Shown here: positions 7,562 through 14,692 of the stretch, piece after piece
Layout of the letters: the number at the start of each line of letters is the position of its first letter
Numbering within the stretch: position 1 is the first letter of the stretch
Origin: Prochlorococcus sp. AG-670-O11
GTDB taxonomy: Bacteria; Cyanobacteriota; Cyanobacteriia; PCC-6307; Cyanobiaceae
Assembly (NCBI GenBank): GCA_003211335.1
Contig: QCTA01000022.1
Span: 1-15,295, forward strand
DNA length: 15,295 bases
Direction of reading: 5' to 3'
The notes under the pieces: model-generated
The model's input: only the letters and a program-made list of their open reading frames with translations
What the model was told of the DNA's origin: nothing
Databases searched by the model: none
Program-made: the position numbers and the translations under genes

Positions 7562-9295
7562 ATGAAAGAAACAAGTCCCAAATCAAATAATGGAACAATT
7601 GTGGATAATAACGAACATTTTAATATAGAATTTGATCCCATAAGTGATGCATTAGCTGCCATAAGAAATGGAGAATGCATAATAGTTGTTGATGATGAGA
7701 GAAGAGAAAATGAAGGCGATTTAATTTGTGCGGCTCAATTTGCTACTCCTCAACAAATTAATTTTATGGCTACTGAGGGTAGAGGTCTTATATGTTTAGC
7801 AATGCAAGGAGACAAATTAGATGCCTTAGATCTACCTTTAATGGTTGATCGAAATACTGATGAAAATCAAACTGCATTTACTATTTCAATAGATGCAGGT
7901 CCTGAGAATAATGTAACTACTGGAATATCAGCAGAGGATAGAGCTAAAACTATCCAAGTTGCAATTAACCCTTCAACTAAGCCAGAAGATTTAAGAAGAC
8001 CAGGACATATATTTCCACTAAGAGCAAAAAAAGGAGGAGTCTTAAAAAGAGCTGGCCATACCGAAGCAGCTGTAGACATTGCTGCTATGTCTGGTCTTTA
8101 TCCTGCAGGTGTTATTTGTGAAATTCAAAATCCAGATGGCTCCATGTCAAGACTTCCCCAACTTAAGCAATATGCGAAAGAATGGGGGATGAAGTTAATA
8201 TCAATTGCAGACCTAATAAGTTATAGATTTCAAAATGAAAGATTTGTTTATAGAAAATCTGATGCAATACTCCCAAGTATTTTCGGTAATTTTAAGGCAT
8301 ATGGATACATAAATGAACTTGACGGTTCTGAACATATTGCACTGGTAAAGCAAAAGTCTAATAAATTAAGTGAACCAGTATTGGTAAGAATGCATTCAGA
8401 ATGTTTAACCGGTGATGCGTTTGGTTCACTACGTTGTGATTGTAGACCCCAGTTAGAGGCTGCTTTAGCAAGGATTGAAAAAGAAGAAGAGGGTGTGGTT
8501 GTTTATTTAAGACAAGAAGGAAGAGGTATTGGTTTGATTAACAAATTAAAAGCATACAGTTTACAAGATGGGGGGTTGGATACTGTAGAAGCAAATGAAA
8601 AATTGGGTTTCCCTGCAGACCTAAGAAATTATGGAGTTGGAGCACAAATATTAACTGACCTTGGGATCAAAAAGTTAAAATTGCTTACAAATAATCCCAG
8701 AAAAATTGCTGGATTAGGTGGATATGGAATAGAAGTTACTGAGAGAGTCCCATTAGTTATATGTCCTGGCGAGCATAATTCTGAATATTTAAATATAAAG
8801 AGACAAAAACTTGGACATTTGTTAGATGAAGAAAAAATAAATTCTATAGATATAGATCCTTATATTGCAATTTTCCTTGATGGTGACTATAAATCAATAG
8901 ATTTAGTTCCTATCAAAAATAATATAATTGAATACTGCGAAAAAAATAAAATAAATATTATGTTAGAAAGCTCTCCTAGGCTATTAGCTTTTTGGAATAG
9001 ACCTAAATTAGTATGGAAAATATTGCATGATAAAAACAGAAAAGATTTCACTATTAATGATAATGAAATTAATAAGATTGAAAACTTTATTCAATTTTTA
9101 TCAGAATACAATAAATGTTCAAAAGTAGGAATTATCATATCAAAAAATATTCAACAGGCATTACATCCAAAAAACAGTATTAAATTGAAAAAAACTAAGT
9201 TTTCAATAAAAAATGAAGCACTATACTCATCCACTAGAAAATTTAATCTCGATAAAGAAACTTTCAGTATTATTTTTGATAAAAATTTATTTTAA
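7562..9295 (+). CDS. ribBA: Bifunctional 3,4-dihydroxy-2-butanone-4-phosphate synthase / GTP cyclohydrolase II
   Basis: This fusion enzyme makes both precursors of riboflavin: DHBP from ribulose-5-phosphate and the pyrimidine from GTP. The RibB domain (about 25-225) shows [11 protein letters not shown] (44-54), [11 protein letters not shown] (145-155) and [10 protein letters not shown] (163-172). The RibA domain (about 240-420) shows [17 protein letters not shown] (278-294) with Zn ligands Cys281, Cys292 and Cys294, then [11 protein letters not shown] (315-325) and LLTNNPRKI (374-382). Both active sites look intact. Beyond residue 425 there is an additional tail of about 150 lysine- and asparagine-rich residues that matches neither domain. 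I recall cyanobacterial RibBA proteins being of similar length, so the tail may be a lineage trait. The stop overlaps that of the convergent cyclophilin gene. No FMN riboswitch precedes it. Confidence 0.96.
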   Translation: MKETSPKSNNGTIVDNNEHFNIEFDPISDALAAIRNGECIIVVDDERRENEGDLICAAQFATPQQINFMATEGRGLICLAMQGDKLDALDLPLMVDRNTDENQTAFTISIDAGPENNVTTGISAEDRAKTIQVAINPSTKPEDLRRPGHIFPLRAKKGGVLKRAGHTEAAVDIAAMSGLYPAGVICEIQNPDGSMSRLPQLKQYAKEWGMKLISIADLISYRFQNERFVYRKSDAILPSIFGNFKAYGYINELDGSEHIALVKQKSNKLSEPVLVRMHSECLTGDAFGSLRCDCRPQLEAALARIEKEEEGVVVYLRQEGRGIGLINKLKAYSLQDGGLDTVEANEKLGFPADLRNYGVGAQILTDLGIKKLKLLTNNPRKIAGLGGYGIEVTERVPLVICPGEHNSEYLNIKRQKLGHLLDEEKINSIDIDPYIAIFLDGDYKSIDLVPIKNNIIEYCEKNKINIMLESSPRLLAFWNRPKLVWKILHDKNRKDFTINDNEINKIENFIQFLSEYNKCSKVGIIISKNIQQALHPKNSIKLKKTKFSIKNEALYSSTRKFNLDKETFSIIFDKNLF

Positions 9296-9729
9296 ACTAA
9301 ACTTGCTTTAATAATTTTTGAACCGTTTGTAAGTTTTAAAACAATATCCATATCCTCTGTTTTTCCAAAGACAGTATGTACTCCATCCAAATGAGGTTGT
9401 GACTCATAAACTATAAAAAATTGACTGCCACCAGTATTTTTTCCTGCATGCGCCATTGAAAGTGAACCTTTTAGATGCTTATTAGAATTTATTTCACAAT
9501 TGATATTGTATCCTGGACCTCCTGTTCCAGGCATGCCTGAAGATCCTGCACGTGTATTAGGACAACCACCTTGAGCCATAAAACCAGGGATAACGCGATG
9601 AAAGGCCAATCCATCATAAAAACCTTCACTAATTAGTTTTGTGAAATTATTAACTGTATTAGGTGCGTCATTAGAAAATAATTCAATATTAATAGGGCCT
9701 GCATCTGTTTCAAATAAAGCTTTTGTCAT
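9292..9729 (-). CDS. ppiB: Cyclophilin-type peptidyl-prolyl cis-trans isomerase
   Basis: This 145-residue protein is a minimal single-domain cyclophilin that catalyses proline isomerisation during folding. The core motifs are [13 protein letters not shown] (43-55, with Arg45, Phe50 and Gln53 of the active site), [16 protein letters not shown] (91-106) and [11 protein letters not shown] (113-123, His118). There is no signal peptide or membrane segment, so it acts in the cytoplasm. It is the last gene of the minus-strand cluster dnaK-dnaJ-DUF3110 gene-cyclophilin and starts 35 bases after its upstream neighbour, consistent with a role in general protein folding. Its stop codon overlaps the ribBA stop on the other strand, leaving no room for a conventional terminator hairpin. 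Confidence 0.95.
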   Translation of the reverse strand: MTKALFETDAGPINIELFSNDAPNTVNNFTKLISEGFYDGLAFHRVIPGFMAQGGCPNTRAGSSGMPGTGGPGYNINCEINSNKHLKGSLSMAHAGKNTGGSQFFIVYESQPHLDGVHTVFGKTEDMDIVLKLTNGSKIIKASLV

Positions 9730-9764
9730 TGTAAATTTAATTATCTTTGATTCTATATTAATCG

Positions 9765-10145
9765 TTATAGAAGCTTTTCAAGATTCTCCTTAATGGAATT
9801 TAAATCTATGTTTTCTTTATTATGTTCTTCTTCTTTCCAAGTATCTACTTCTAAATTTTTTTGCGGAGGAGAGATTAGTAACCTATCCTCAGCTGTTTTT
9901 GGAACAAAATTTTTCTCAACTAATTTACATTCATAATCTAGGTTTGCACAAAAATCTCTAATTTCGTCAATAGAAATCATTTCAACTGTAGGTAAGGGGA
10001 AATCTTGAGCCTCTAAAAGGCCACAGTAACGTTCAGCATCATCTTTTTCTTCAAACATTAAAACTATAGTTCTACCTTTAAGTTCTATTGAATGTATTCC
10101 TTCCTTTTCTGTTCCGAAGTTATAAAGTAAAACAAAAATATTCAT
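9765..10145 (-). CDS. DUF3110 family protein
   Basis: The 126-residue product matches, from memory, the DUF3110 family known mainly from cyanobacteria and plastid-bearing plants; its function is unknown. The conserved core runs from [17 protein letters not shown] (4-20) through [16 protein letters not shown] (26-41) to [15 protein letters not shown] (43-57), predicting a small alpha/beta domain. The last 35 residues are charged and probably disordered or helical. There is no signal peptide, membrane segment or metal motif. It sits between a J-protein gene (34 bases upstream) and a cyclophilin gene (35 bases downstream) on the same strand. The position suggests, but does not show, a link to protein folding. 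Confidence 0.85.
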   Translation of the reverse strand: MNIFVLLYNFGTEKEGIHSIELKGRTIVLMFEEKDDAERYCGLLEAQDFPLPTVEMISIDEIRDFCANLDYECKLVEKNFVPKTAEDRLLISPPQKNLEVDTWKEEEHNKENIDLNSIKENLEKLL

Positions 10146-10179
10146 AGAAATTTTATAGTTATTATATATTATTTAAATA

Positions 10180-11094
10180 TTAGTCTGATAGTGATAATTC
10201 TTGAAGCCTAGTATACAAAGCTATTTCCTCATCATTAATATCAGCTGGAATAACAACAAGAATTTCTACAAACTGATCTCCTATATTATCTCCAAAAACC
10301 AACCCTCTACCTTTAAGTCTTAATAATCTTCCAGTTGATGACTTTGGTGGTACTTGAAGAGTTACATTACCATCAAGAGTAGGGACGTCTACTGCACAAC
10401 CAAGAAGAGCATCCGGTGGAAACAACTCTAATTTATAAAGAACACGTAAACCATCAATGCGAAGTCCATTTTCAGTTTGTACTTTTAACTGTAAATAATG
10501 ATCTTTACCACCTTTAGCAATATTCTCTAATCTTAATCTCCACCCATCTCCAGCAAATGGGGGAGTATCAACTTCTACAACAGTATGATCTTCAAGCTCT
10601 ATCAATATAGAAGCACCACTTAGAGCTTCCTCAGGGGTTAATTCAATAATAGTTTCTATATCCTGATGAAGTTTTACTGGTGGAGGTTCCTCTGGTGATG
10701 TTGCTGGATAGTCGTAATTATTAAGTTCTTCATCTTGTAAAATGTCACTATTATTCTTATCATAAGTTTCATTATCAAATTCAGATTCGTATTCAAAGCC
10801 AAATAAGGAATTTAGATAATCATTGAATTCAGGGAAGCCTGTTCTGTAGTTGTTTCTAATATCATCATTAGTGGTATTAAATTTAGTAGATTTAACTCTT
10901 GTAGAAGGATCACGTAAGAATTCATAAGCTTCATTAATAAGTTTAAATCTGTCTTCTGCATTTATATCATTTTTATTTAAATCTGGATGCCATTTTCTTG
11001 CTTCCCTTCGAAAAGCTTTTTTAAGTTCAATATCATCAAATTCATAGGTTAAACCTAAAATTGATAAATAGTCTTTTTTAGAGGAAGTAGTCAT
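10180..11094 (-). CDS. dnaJ: DnaJ-like J-domain cochaperone without zinc fingers
   Basis: This cochaperone stimulates the ATPase of the Hsp70 encoded just upstream. Starting at the ATG at 11094, the 304-residue protein begins MTTSSKKDYLSILGL, the standard opening of a J domain; an ATG 33 bases earlier would only add residues ahead of it. The HPD triad is at 36-38 (KWHPDLNK). After the J domain (about 8-70) comes an acidic, low-complexity linker (about 70-140) ending in a proline-rich patch, then a DnaJ C-terminal substrate-binding region (about 145-290) containing the PPDALLGCAVDVPTLDG and LRLKGRG segments. The CxxCxGxG zinc-finger repeats are absent, so it resembles CbpA or type-II-like J proteins. 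Its start overlaps the dnaK stop by 17 bases, implying translational coupling. Confidence 0.93.
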   Translation of the reverse strand: MTTSSKKDYLSILGLTYEFDDIELKKAFRREARKWHPDLNKNDINAEDRFKLINEAYEFLRDPSTRVKSTKFNTTNDDIRNNYRTGFPEFNDYLNSLFGFEYESEFDNETYDKNNSDILQDEELNNYDYPATSPEEPPPVKLHQDIETIIELTPEEALSGASILIELEDHTVVEVDTPPFAGDGWRLRLENIAKGGKDHYLQLKVQTENGLRIDGLRVLYKLELFPPDALLGCAVDVPTLDGNVTLQVPPKSSTGRLLRLKGRGLVFGDNIGDQFVEILVVIPADINDEEIALYTRLQELSLSD

Positions 11095-13075
11095 TATCCC
11101 ATGGATCCTCGTCTCTAGAATTACCATACCTCGAATTTCTATAATTACTATCTATTTGATTGTCCCAAGGATCATCCTCCCAGTAATCATCAGAAAATAA
11201 TTCGTCTTTAAGAGAGCCAAAAGTATTTTTAATACTTTGTAGGGGATTACTTTCAACTTTTTTCTCGGCAGCAAATCTTCTATTTAAGCCAAAAAGAGCC
11301 TCTTGCAAAGAACTAACAGATATTTCTAACTCTTGAGGATCGTCATCATCTATAAACTCTTCAACATCTTGAATTGCAAGCTCCACTGCTCTCTGCTGTC
11401 TCTCTGCTCCATATGGACCAAATTCTAATGAAGCGTCTCTTAATCTTCTCTCTGCTTGCGCAATTAGCGTGAGAGCATTATTTTTCCTATCAATAACTGA
11501 TCTTTTTTTTCTATCTTCTGTTGCTTTTGACTTGGCTTCGGAAATCATCATATTAATTTCTTGTTCATTTAGATTCGAACCTCCGGATATACTTACTGTT
11601 TGTTTTCTTCCTGTAGTTCTATCAGTTGCACTAACTTCTAGCAAACCATTTGCGTCAATATCAAATGCCACCTGTACTTGAGGTATTCCTCTAGGAGCTG
11701 GAGGTATTCCTGATAATCTAAATTTACCTAATGATTTATTTTCAGAAGCTAATGGTCTTTCTCCCTGTCTTACTTGTACTACAACCGATGACTGATTAGA
11801 TTCCGAAGTACTAAAAACATCTGATTGTCTTACTGGTATAGGTGTATTTCGTGGGATAAGAACTTTCATCAGTCCACCAATAGTCTCTAATCCTAAGGAT
11901 AAGGGAGTTACATCGTTTAAAAGTAAATCACGTAAATCTCCACTAATTATTCCGGATTGTATAGCAGCACCAATTGCAACAACTTCATCAGGATTTACTG
12001 ACTGGCAAGGATCATTAGGCACAAGAGTCTTAACAAGTTGTTGAACCATTGGTATTCGCGTACTTCCACCAACAAGAACAACTTCATCAATTGCATCAGC
12101 ATCCCAACCTGAATCCTCTAAAGCAATCTGAACGGGTTCAAGCAATCTATCGAGAAGATCTTCAGATAAAGATTCAAATAATTTCCTATCAAATTCCTCT
12201 TCAATATGTAATGGACCATCATCACTAGTAGTAATGAAAGGTAAGGAAATTATTGTTGTTTGTAATCCTGACAATTCACATTTAGCTTTCTCGGCAGCTT
12301 CGGTAAGTCTTTGAAGTGCTTGTCTATCTCGCCTTAAATCAATCTTATGTTTCTTAAGAAATCCTTCAGCTATCCAATCAACTATTTTGGAATCAAAATT
12401 ATTACCACCTAACTGAGTATCTCCGCAGGTTGCTTTAACGTCAAAAACTCCATTAGATATTCTTAACAATGAGACATCAAAAGTTCCTCCACCTAAATCA
12501 AAAACTAATACATTATTTGAAGAGCTCTTTTCAAAACCATATGCTAAAGCTGCAGCAGTAGGTTCATTTAAAATTCTATCAACTTTTATTCCAGCTAATA
12601 CAGCAGAATCCTTTGTAGCTTGTCGCTGAGACTCATTAAAATAGGCAGGAACTGTGATTACGGCGGAATCAATAGTATCTCCAAGATATGTTTCTGCGTC
12701 ATTAATTAATTTTCTTATTATTGAACTTATTAACTCTTCCGGTGCATACTCGCGTTCAGTAAATGGACTTAAAATCCTCACACTGCCATTATCATTCGAT
12801 TTGACATTATATGGAACAGAAATGCTTGTTTCATCAAGTTCATCCCAGTCTCGTCCAACAAATCTCTTTAAGTTATAAAATGTATTTTTTGGATTCAAAA
12901 CAAGTTGTCTGCGAGCTTGATCACCAATAACAATTTCAGAGTTTTTAGTGAAACCAACTATTGAAGGGGTAGTTCTTGTACCCTCCGAATTAGCTATTAC
13001 GACAGGACGACCAGCTTCTATAACTCCTACAACGGAGTTTGTAGTACCTAAATCAATTCCAACTATTTGCCCCAT
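11078..13075 (-). CDS. dnaK: Hsp70 chaperone DnaK
   Basis: This 665-residue Hsp70 binds and releases unfolded proteins under ATP control. The nucleotide-binding domain shows IDLGTTNS (7-14), NEPTAAALAYGF (170-181), VFDLGGGTFDVSLL (191-204) and VLVGGSTRIP (333-342). The interdomain linker is DLLLNDVTPLSLG (383-395), followed by the substrate-binding domain and helical lid. The C-terminus is unusual: an acidic, aromatic tail with DPWDN at 635-639 and again at 657-661, ending DYFL, where proteobacterial DnaK is acidic and Lys-rich. Cyanobacteria carry several DnaK paralogues; the tail and the linked zinc-less DnaJ suggest one of the divergent ones rather than the main heat-shock DnaK2, but I cannot assign the paralogue. 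It heads a probable four-gene operon. Confidence 0.96.
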   Translation of the reverse strand: MGQIVGIDLGTTNSVVGVIEAGRPVVIANSEGTRTTPSIVGFTKNSEIVIGDQARRQLVLNPKNTFYNLKRFVGRDWDELDETSISVPYNVKSNDNGSVRILSPFTEREYAPEELISSIIRKLINDAETYLGDTIDSAVITVPAYFNESQRQATKDSAVLAGIKVDRILNEPTAAALAYGFEKSSSNNVLVFDLGGGTFDVSLLRISNGVFDVKATCGDTQLGGNNFDSKIVDWIAEGFLKKHKIDLRRDRQALQRLTEAAEKAKCELSGLQTTIISLPFITTSDDGPLHIEEEFDRKLFESLSEDLLDRLLEPVQIALEDSGWDADAIDEVVLVGGSTRIPMVQQLVKTLVPNDPCQSVNPDEVVAIGAAIQSGIISGDLRDLLLNDVTPLSLGLETIGGLMKVLIPRNTPIPVRQSDVFSTSESNQSSVVVQVRQGERPLASENKSLGKFRLSGIPPAPRGIPQVQVAFDIDANGLLEVSATDRTTGRKQTVSISGGSNLNEQEINMMISEAKSKATEDRKKRSVIDRKNNALTLIAQAERRLRDASLEFGPYGAERQQRAVELAIQDVEEFIDDDDPQELEISVSSLQEALFGLNRRFAAEKKVESNPLQSIKNTFGSLKDELFSDDYWEDDPWDNQIDSNYRNSRYGNSRDEDPWDNDYFL

Positions 13076-13083
13076 AGTATTGG

Positions 13084-13125
13084 TTGATTAATTTAAAAGT
13101 TATCTTTAACTAATAATTTAATCAA
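13084..13125 (-). promoter_or_regulatory. Nested inverted repeat in the presumed dnaK 5' leader
   Basis: TTGATTAA (13084-13091) is the exact complement of TTAATCAA (13118-13125), and inside it AGTTA (13098-13102) pairs with TAACT (13107-13111) around a 4-base loop. Three more pairs fall in the internal region, giving 16 of 19 possible pairs. The hairpin would end 8 bases before the dnaK ATG. Nearly all pairs are A-U, so it would melt easily. It is not a CIRCE element. An RNA thermometer or a repressor site are possibilities; chance is also plausible at this base composition. Confidence 0.35.
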
Positions 13126-13147
13126 TTTAATTTTCTCAGTTATGTAC

Positions 13148-13176
13148 ATATAATAATAAAAATCTATTAATTTCAA
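13148..13176 (-). promoter_or_regulatory. Putative dnaK promoter
   Basis: On the minus strand TTGAAA (13171-13176) resembles a -35 box and is followed by TATTAT (13150-13155, spacing 15) or TATATG (13148-13153, spacing 17), either usable as -10. A start near 13142 would give a leader of about 65 bases that contains the nested hairpin. The perfect palindrome TATGTACATA (13141-13150) overlaps the -10 region and might be a regulator site. Confidence 0.35.
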
Positions 13177-13305
13177 CTTAATTTAAATAAAAAAAATCAT
13201 ATTTATCCCCTAAATACACCATTTAGAATATTTCATGAATTTTAGATATTATTGTTTGTTAGATAATTTAGTTGATAGTTTATATTTTTATCGATTAAAA
13301 TAAAA

Positions 13306-13392
13306 CGGAGAGAGAGGGATTCGAACCCTCGATAAAGTTGCCCCTATACAGCATTTCCAGTGCTGCGCCTTCAACCACTCGGCCACCTCTCC
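13306..13392 (-). tRNA. trnS: tRNA-Ser (anticodon GGA)
   Basis: The 87-base minus-strand sequence folds as a class II tRNA. The acceptor stem is GGAGAGG paired with TCTCTCC, followed by discriminator G. The anticodon stem is CAGCA/TGCTG with loop CTGGAAA, giving anticodon GGA, which reads UCC and UCU serine codons. The long variable arm expected of tRNA-Ser follows, and the T arm is GAGGG-TTCGAAT-CCCTC. The 3' CCA is not encoded; the gene is followed by TTTTATTTT, which may help termination. Confidence 0.96.
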
Positions 13393-13398
13393 TTAAGA

Positions 13399-13404
13399 AT
13401 TATA
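13399..13404 (-). promoter_or_regulatory. Putative -10 element of tRNA-Ser
   Basis: A perfect TATAAT on the minus strand ends 7 bases before the mature 5' end of the tRNA, the position expected for transcription beginning at or just before the tRNA. No consensus -35 is visible. The same 50-base spacer must also hold the divergent ferredoxin promoter. Confidence 0.45.
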
Positions 13405-13430
13405 TTTTAACCTTTTAATATCCCATTGTT

Positions 13431-13436
13431 GAGGAA
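13431..13436 (+). promoter_or_regulatory. Shine-Dalgarno sequence deciding the TTG start of the ferredoxin gene
   Basis: GAGGAA lies 6-7 bases before the TTG at 13443, an ideal distance. It is the clearest ribosome binding site in the window and supports TTG as the true start, because no in-frame ATG occurs before Met17, and starting there would remove the first beta strand of the ferredoxin fold. Confidence 0.7.
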
Positions 13437-13442
13437 AGTTAT

Positions 13443-13817
13443 TTGAACAAGACTTATAAAGTCACTATTAGGAATAAAGAAACTGGTAAAATGTATCAGG
13501 AAAATATTAGTGATCAAGAGTATATTTTACAAGAATTTGAAAAAAAAGGATTAAGACTTCCATTTTCCTGTAGAAATGGATGCTGTACAAGTTGTGCTGT
13601 GAAAATCGTTTCGGGTAAGCTTGAACAACCAGAAGCAATGGGATTATCTCAGGATTTAAAAGATAAGGGTTACGCTCTTCTTTGTGTTGCGAAAGTAATA
13701 GAAGATATTGAAGTCGAGACTACTTATTATGATGAGGTTTATGATTTACAATTTGGTCAATATTTTGGTAAAGGGAAAACGAGAAAAGCTCCTCCTTGGG
13801 AATTTGAGGAAGACTAA
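13443..13817 (+). CDS. Plant-type [2Fe-2S] ferredoxin, C-terminally extended (FdC2-like)
   Basis: This 124-residue soluble electron carrier has the plant-type cluster pattern C-x4-C-x2-C-x29-C: Cys43, Cys48, Cys51 and Cys81, within FSCRNGCCTSCA (41-52) and LLCVAK (79-84). An extra cysteine, Cys47, sits where photosynthetic PetF usually has alanine. The domain ends near residue 95 and is followed by about 29 residues, DEVYDLQFGQYFGKG and a charged tail, which PetF lacks. The YDLQFGQYF segment resembles, from memory, the extension of plant FdC2 and its cyanobacterial orthologues, so it is probably not the main photosystem I acceptor but a specialised ferredoxin. The suhB-type gene starts 5 bases downstream on the same strand. 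Redox partners cannot be told from sequence. Confidence 0.9.
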   Translation: MNKTYKVTIRNKETGKMYQENISDQEYILQEFEKKGLRLPFSCRNGCCTSCAVKIVSGKLEQPEAMGLSQDLKDKGYALLCVAKVIEDIEVETTYYDEVYDLQFGQYFGKGKTRKAPPWEFEED

Positions 13818-13822
13818 TTATT

Positions 13823-14671
13823 ATGTTTGAAATTCAAGAATTTAAAGAAATTAATTCAGAAATTGATTTAATTTTACTTACTAAAATAGCTAAGGAGAGT
13901 GCTCTTATAGGTAATGAAATTCTACTTAAAAATTATAATAAAATTCAAACAATCACCTCAAAGGGTAGAAAAGGTGATTTAGTTACCAACGTAGATTTAG
14001 AAGTGGAAGAGAAAATTAAGGAGTACCTAACAACTAAAACTCCCGAAATTTCTATTCATGCTGAAGAATCAGGAAAATTAATAAAGACTTCGGAATTAAC
14101 TTGGTGCATTGATCCATTAGATGGAACAACTAACTATTCTCACGGTTATCCTTTTTTTGGTACTTCAATAGGTCTTTTATATAAAAACAATCCCATTTTA
14201 GGTGCTATATCAATACCATATTTAAACGAACTATATTCTGCATGCATCGGACAAGGTTCATATTGCAATAATAAAAAACTAAAGGTGTCAGATGCTCATT
14301 CTTTAACCGATAGTCTTCTCGTAACAGGTTTTTCATATGATAGGTTTGAAACTGAAGATAATAATTATGCAGAATTTTGTTACTTAACACATAAAACTAG
14401 GGGAGTAAGGAGAGGAGGTGCAGCGGCTGTTGATTTAGCATTTGTCGCCTCAGGAAAAGTAGATGGATATTGGGAAAGAGGTTTAGAAATATGGGATTTA
14501 GCTGCTGGTGCTATTATTGTTAAAGAAGCTGGTGGTGTCGTTTCTGATTACCCTAACGGTGTATTTAATCTTAGCTCTGGAAGAATATTGGCTTGCAGTC
14601 CAAGACTTGAGGAAGAGCTTAAAATGGAATTAAGCAAAGTCACTCCTCTTGATAAACAACTTTACACATAA
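13823..14671 (+). CDS. suhB: Inositol monophosphatase family protein (SuhB-like)
   Basis: The 282-residue product belongs to the Mg-dependent, Li-sensitive phosphatase family that includes inositol monophosphatase, SuhB and histidinol-phosphate phosphatases. Metal-binding motifs are GDLVTNVDLEVE (51-62), the Glu pair in HAEESG (79-84), IDPLDGTTN (96-104; Asp97 and Asp100) and EIWDLAAGA (222-230; Asp225). All metal ligands are therefore present. Substrate is not readable from these motifs; inositol-1-phosphate, fructose-bisphosphate-like sugars or histidinol phosphate are all possible. The neighbour hisZ, 21 bases downstream, makes a histidinol-phosphatase role worth considering. It starts 5 bases after the ferredoxin stop, so the three genes probably form one operon. 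Confidence 0.92.
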   Translation: MFEIQEFKEINSEIDLILLTKIAKESALIGNEILLKNYNKIQTITSKGRKGDLVTNVDLEVEEKIKEYLTTKTPEISIHAEESGKLIKTSELTWCIDPLDGTTNYSHGYPFFGTSIGLLYKNNPILGAISIPYLNELYSACIGQGSYCNNKKLKVSDAHSLTDSLLVTGFSYDRFETEDNNYAEFCYLTHKTRGVRRGGAAAVDLAFVASGKVDGYWERGLEIWDLAAGAIIVKEAGGVVSDYPNGVFNLSSGRILACSPRLEEELKMELSKVTPLDKQLYT

Positions 14672-14692
14672 AATTGAAATTATCGTTTTAAA

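Larger units (their letters stand above)
13076..13305. other. Longest spacer, between dnaK and tRNA-Ser
   Basis: This 230-base, highly A/T-rich region lies upstream of dnaK and downstream of the tRNA gene, both on the minus strand. It contains the dnaK promoter candidate and nested hairpin described separately, plus a small stem CTAAAT (13210-13215) / ATTTAG (13221-13226) with a run of eight T downstream on the minus strand, which could be a weak terminator for the tRNA transcript. I see no credible gene in it. Confidence 0.5.

Noticed and set aside
11095..11127. Upstream ATG at 11127 as the dnaJ start
   Set aside because: The additional 11 residues precede the J domain without family support; the ATG at 11094 gives the normal beginning of J proteins.
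11469..12878. Plus-strand open frames inside dnaK
   Set aside because: Hsp70 genes often carry long antisense open frames because of their codon pattern; nothing supports expression.
13235..13303. A 22-codon plus-strand ORF just before the tRNA gene
   Set aside because: It has no Shine-Dalgarno sequence, no recognisable content, and arises easily by chance in A/T-rich spacer.
13076..13305. CIRCE operator upstream of dnaK
   Set aside because: The TTAGCACTC-N9-GAGTGCTAA pattern is absent; the inverted repeat present is of different sequence.
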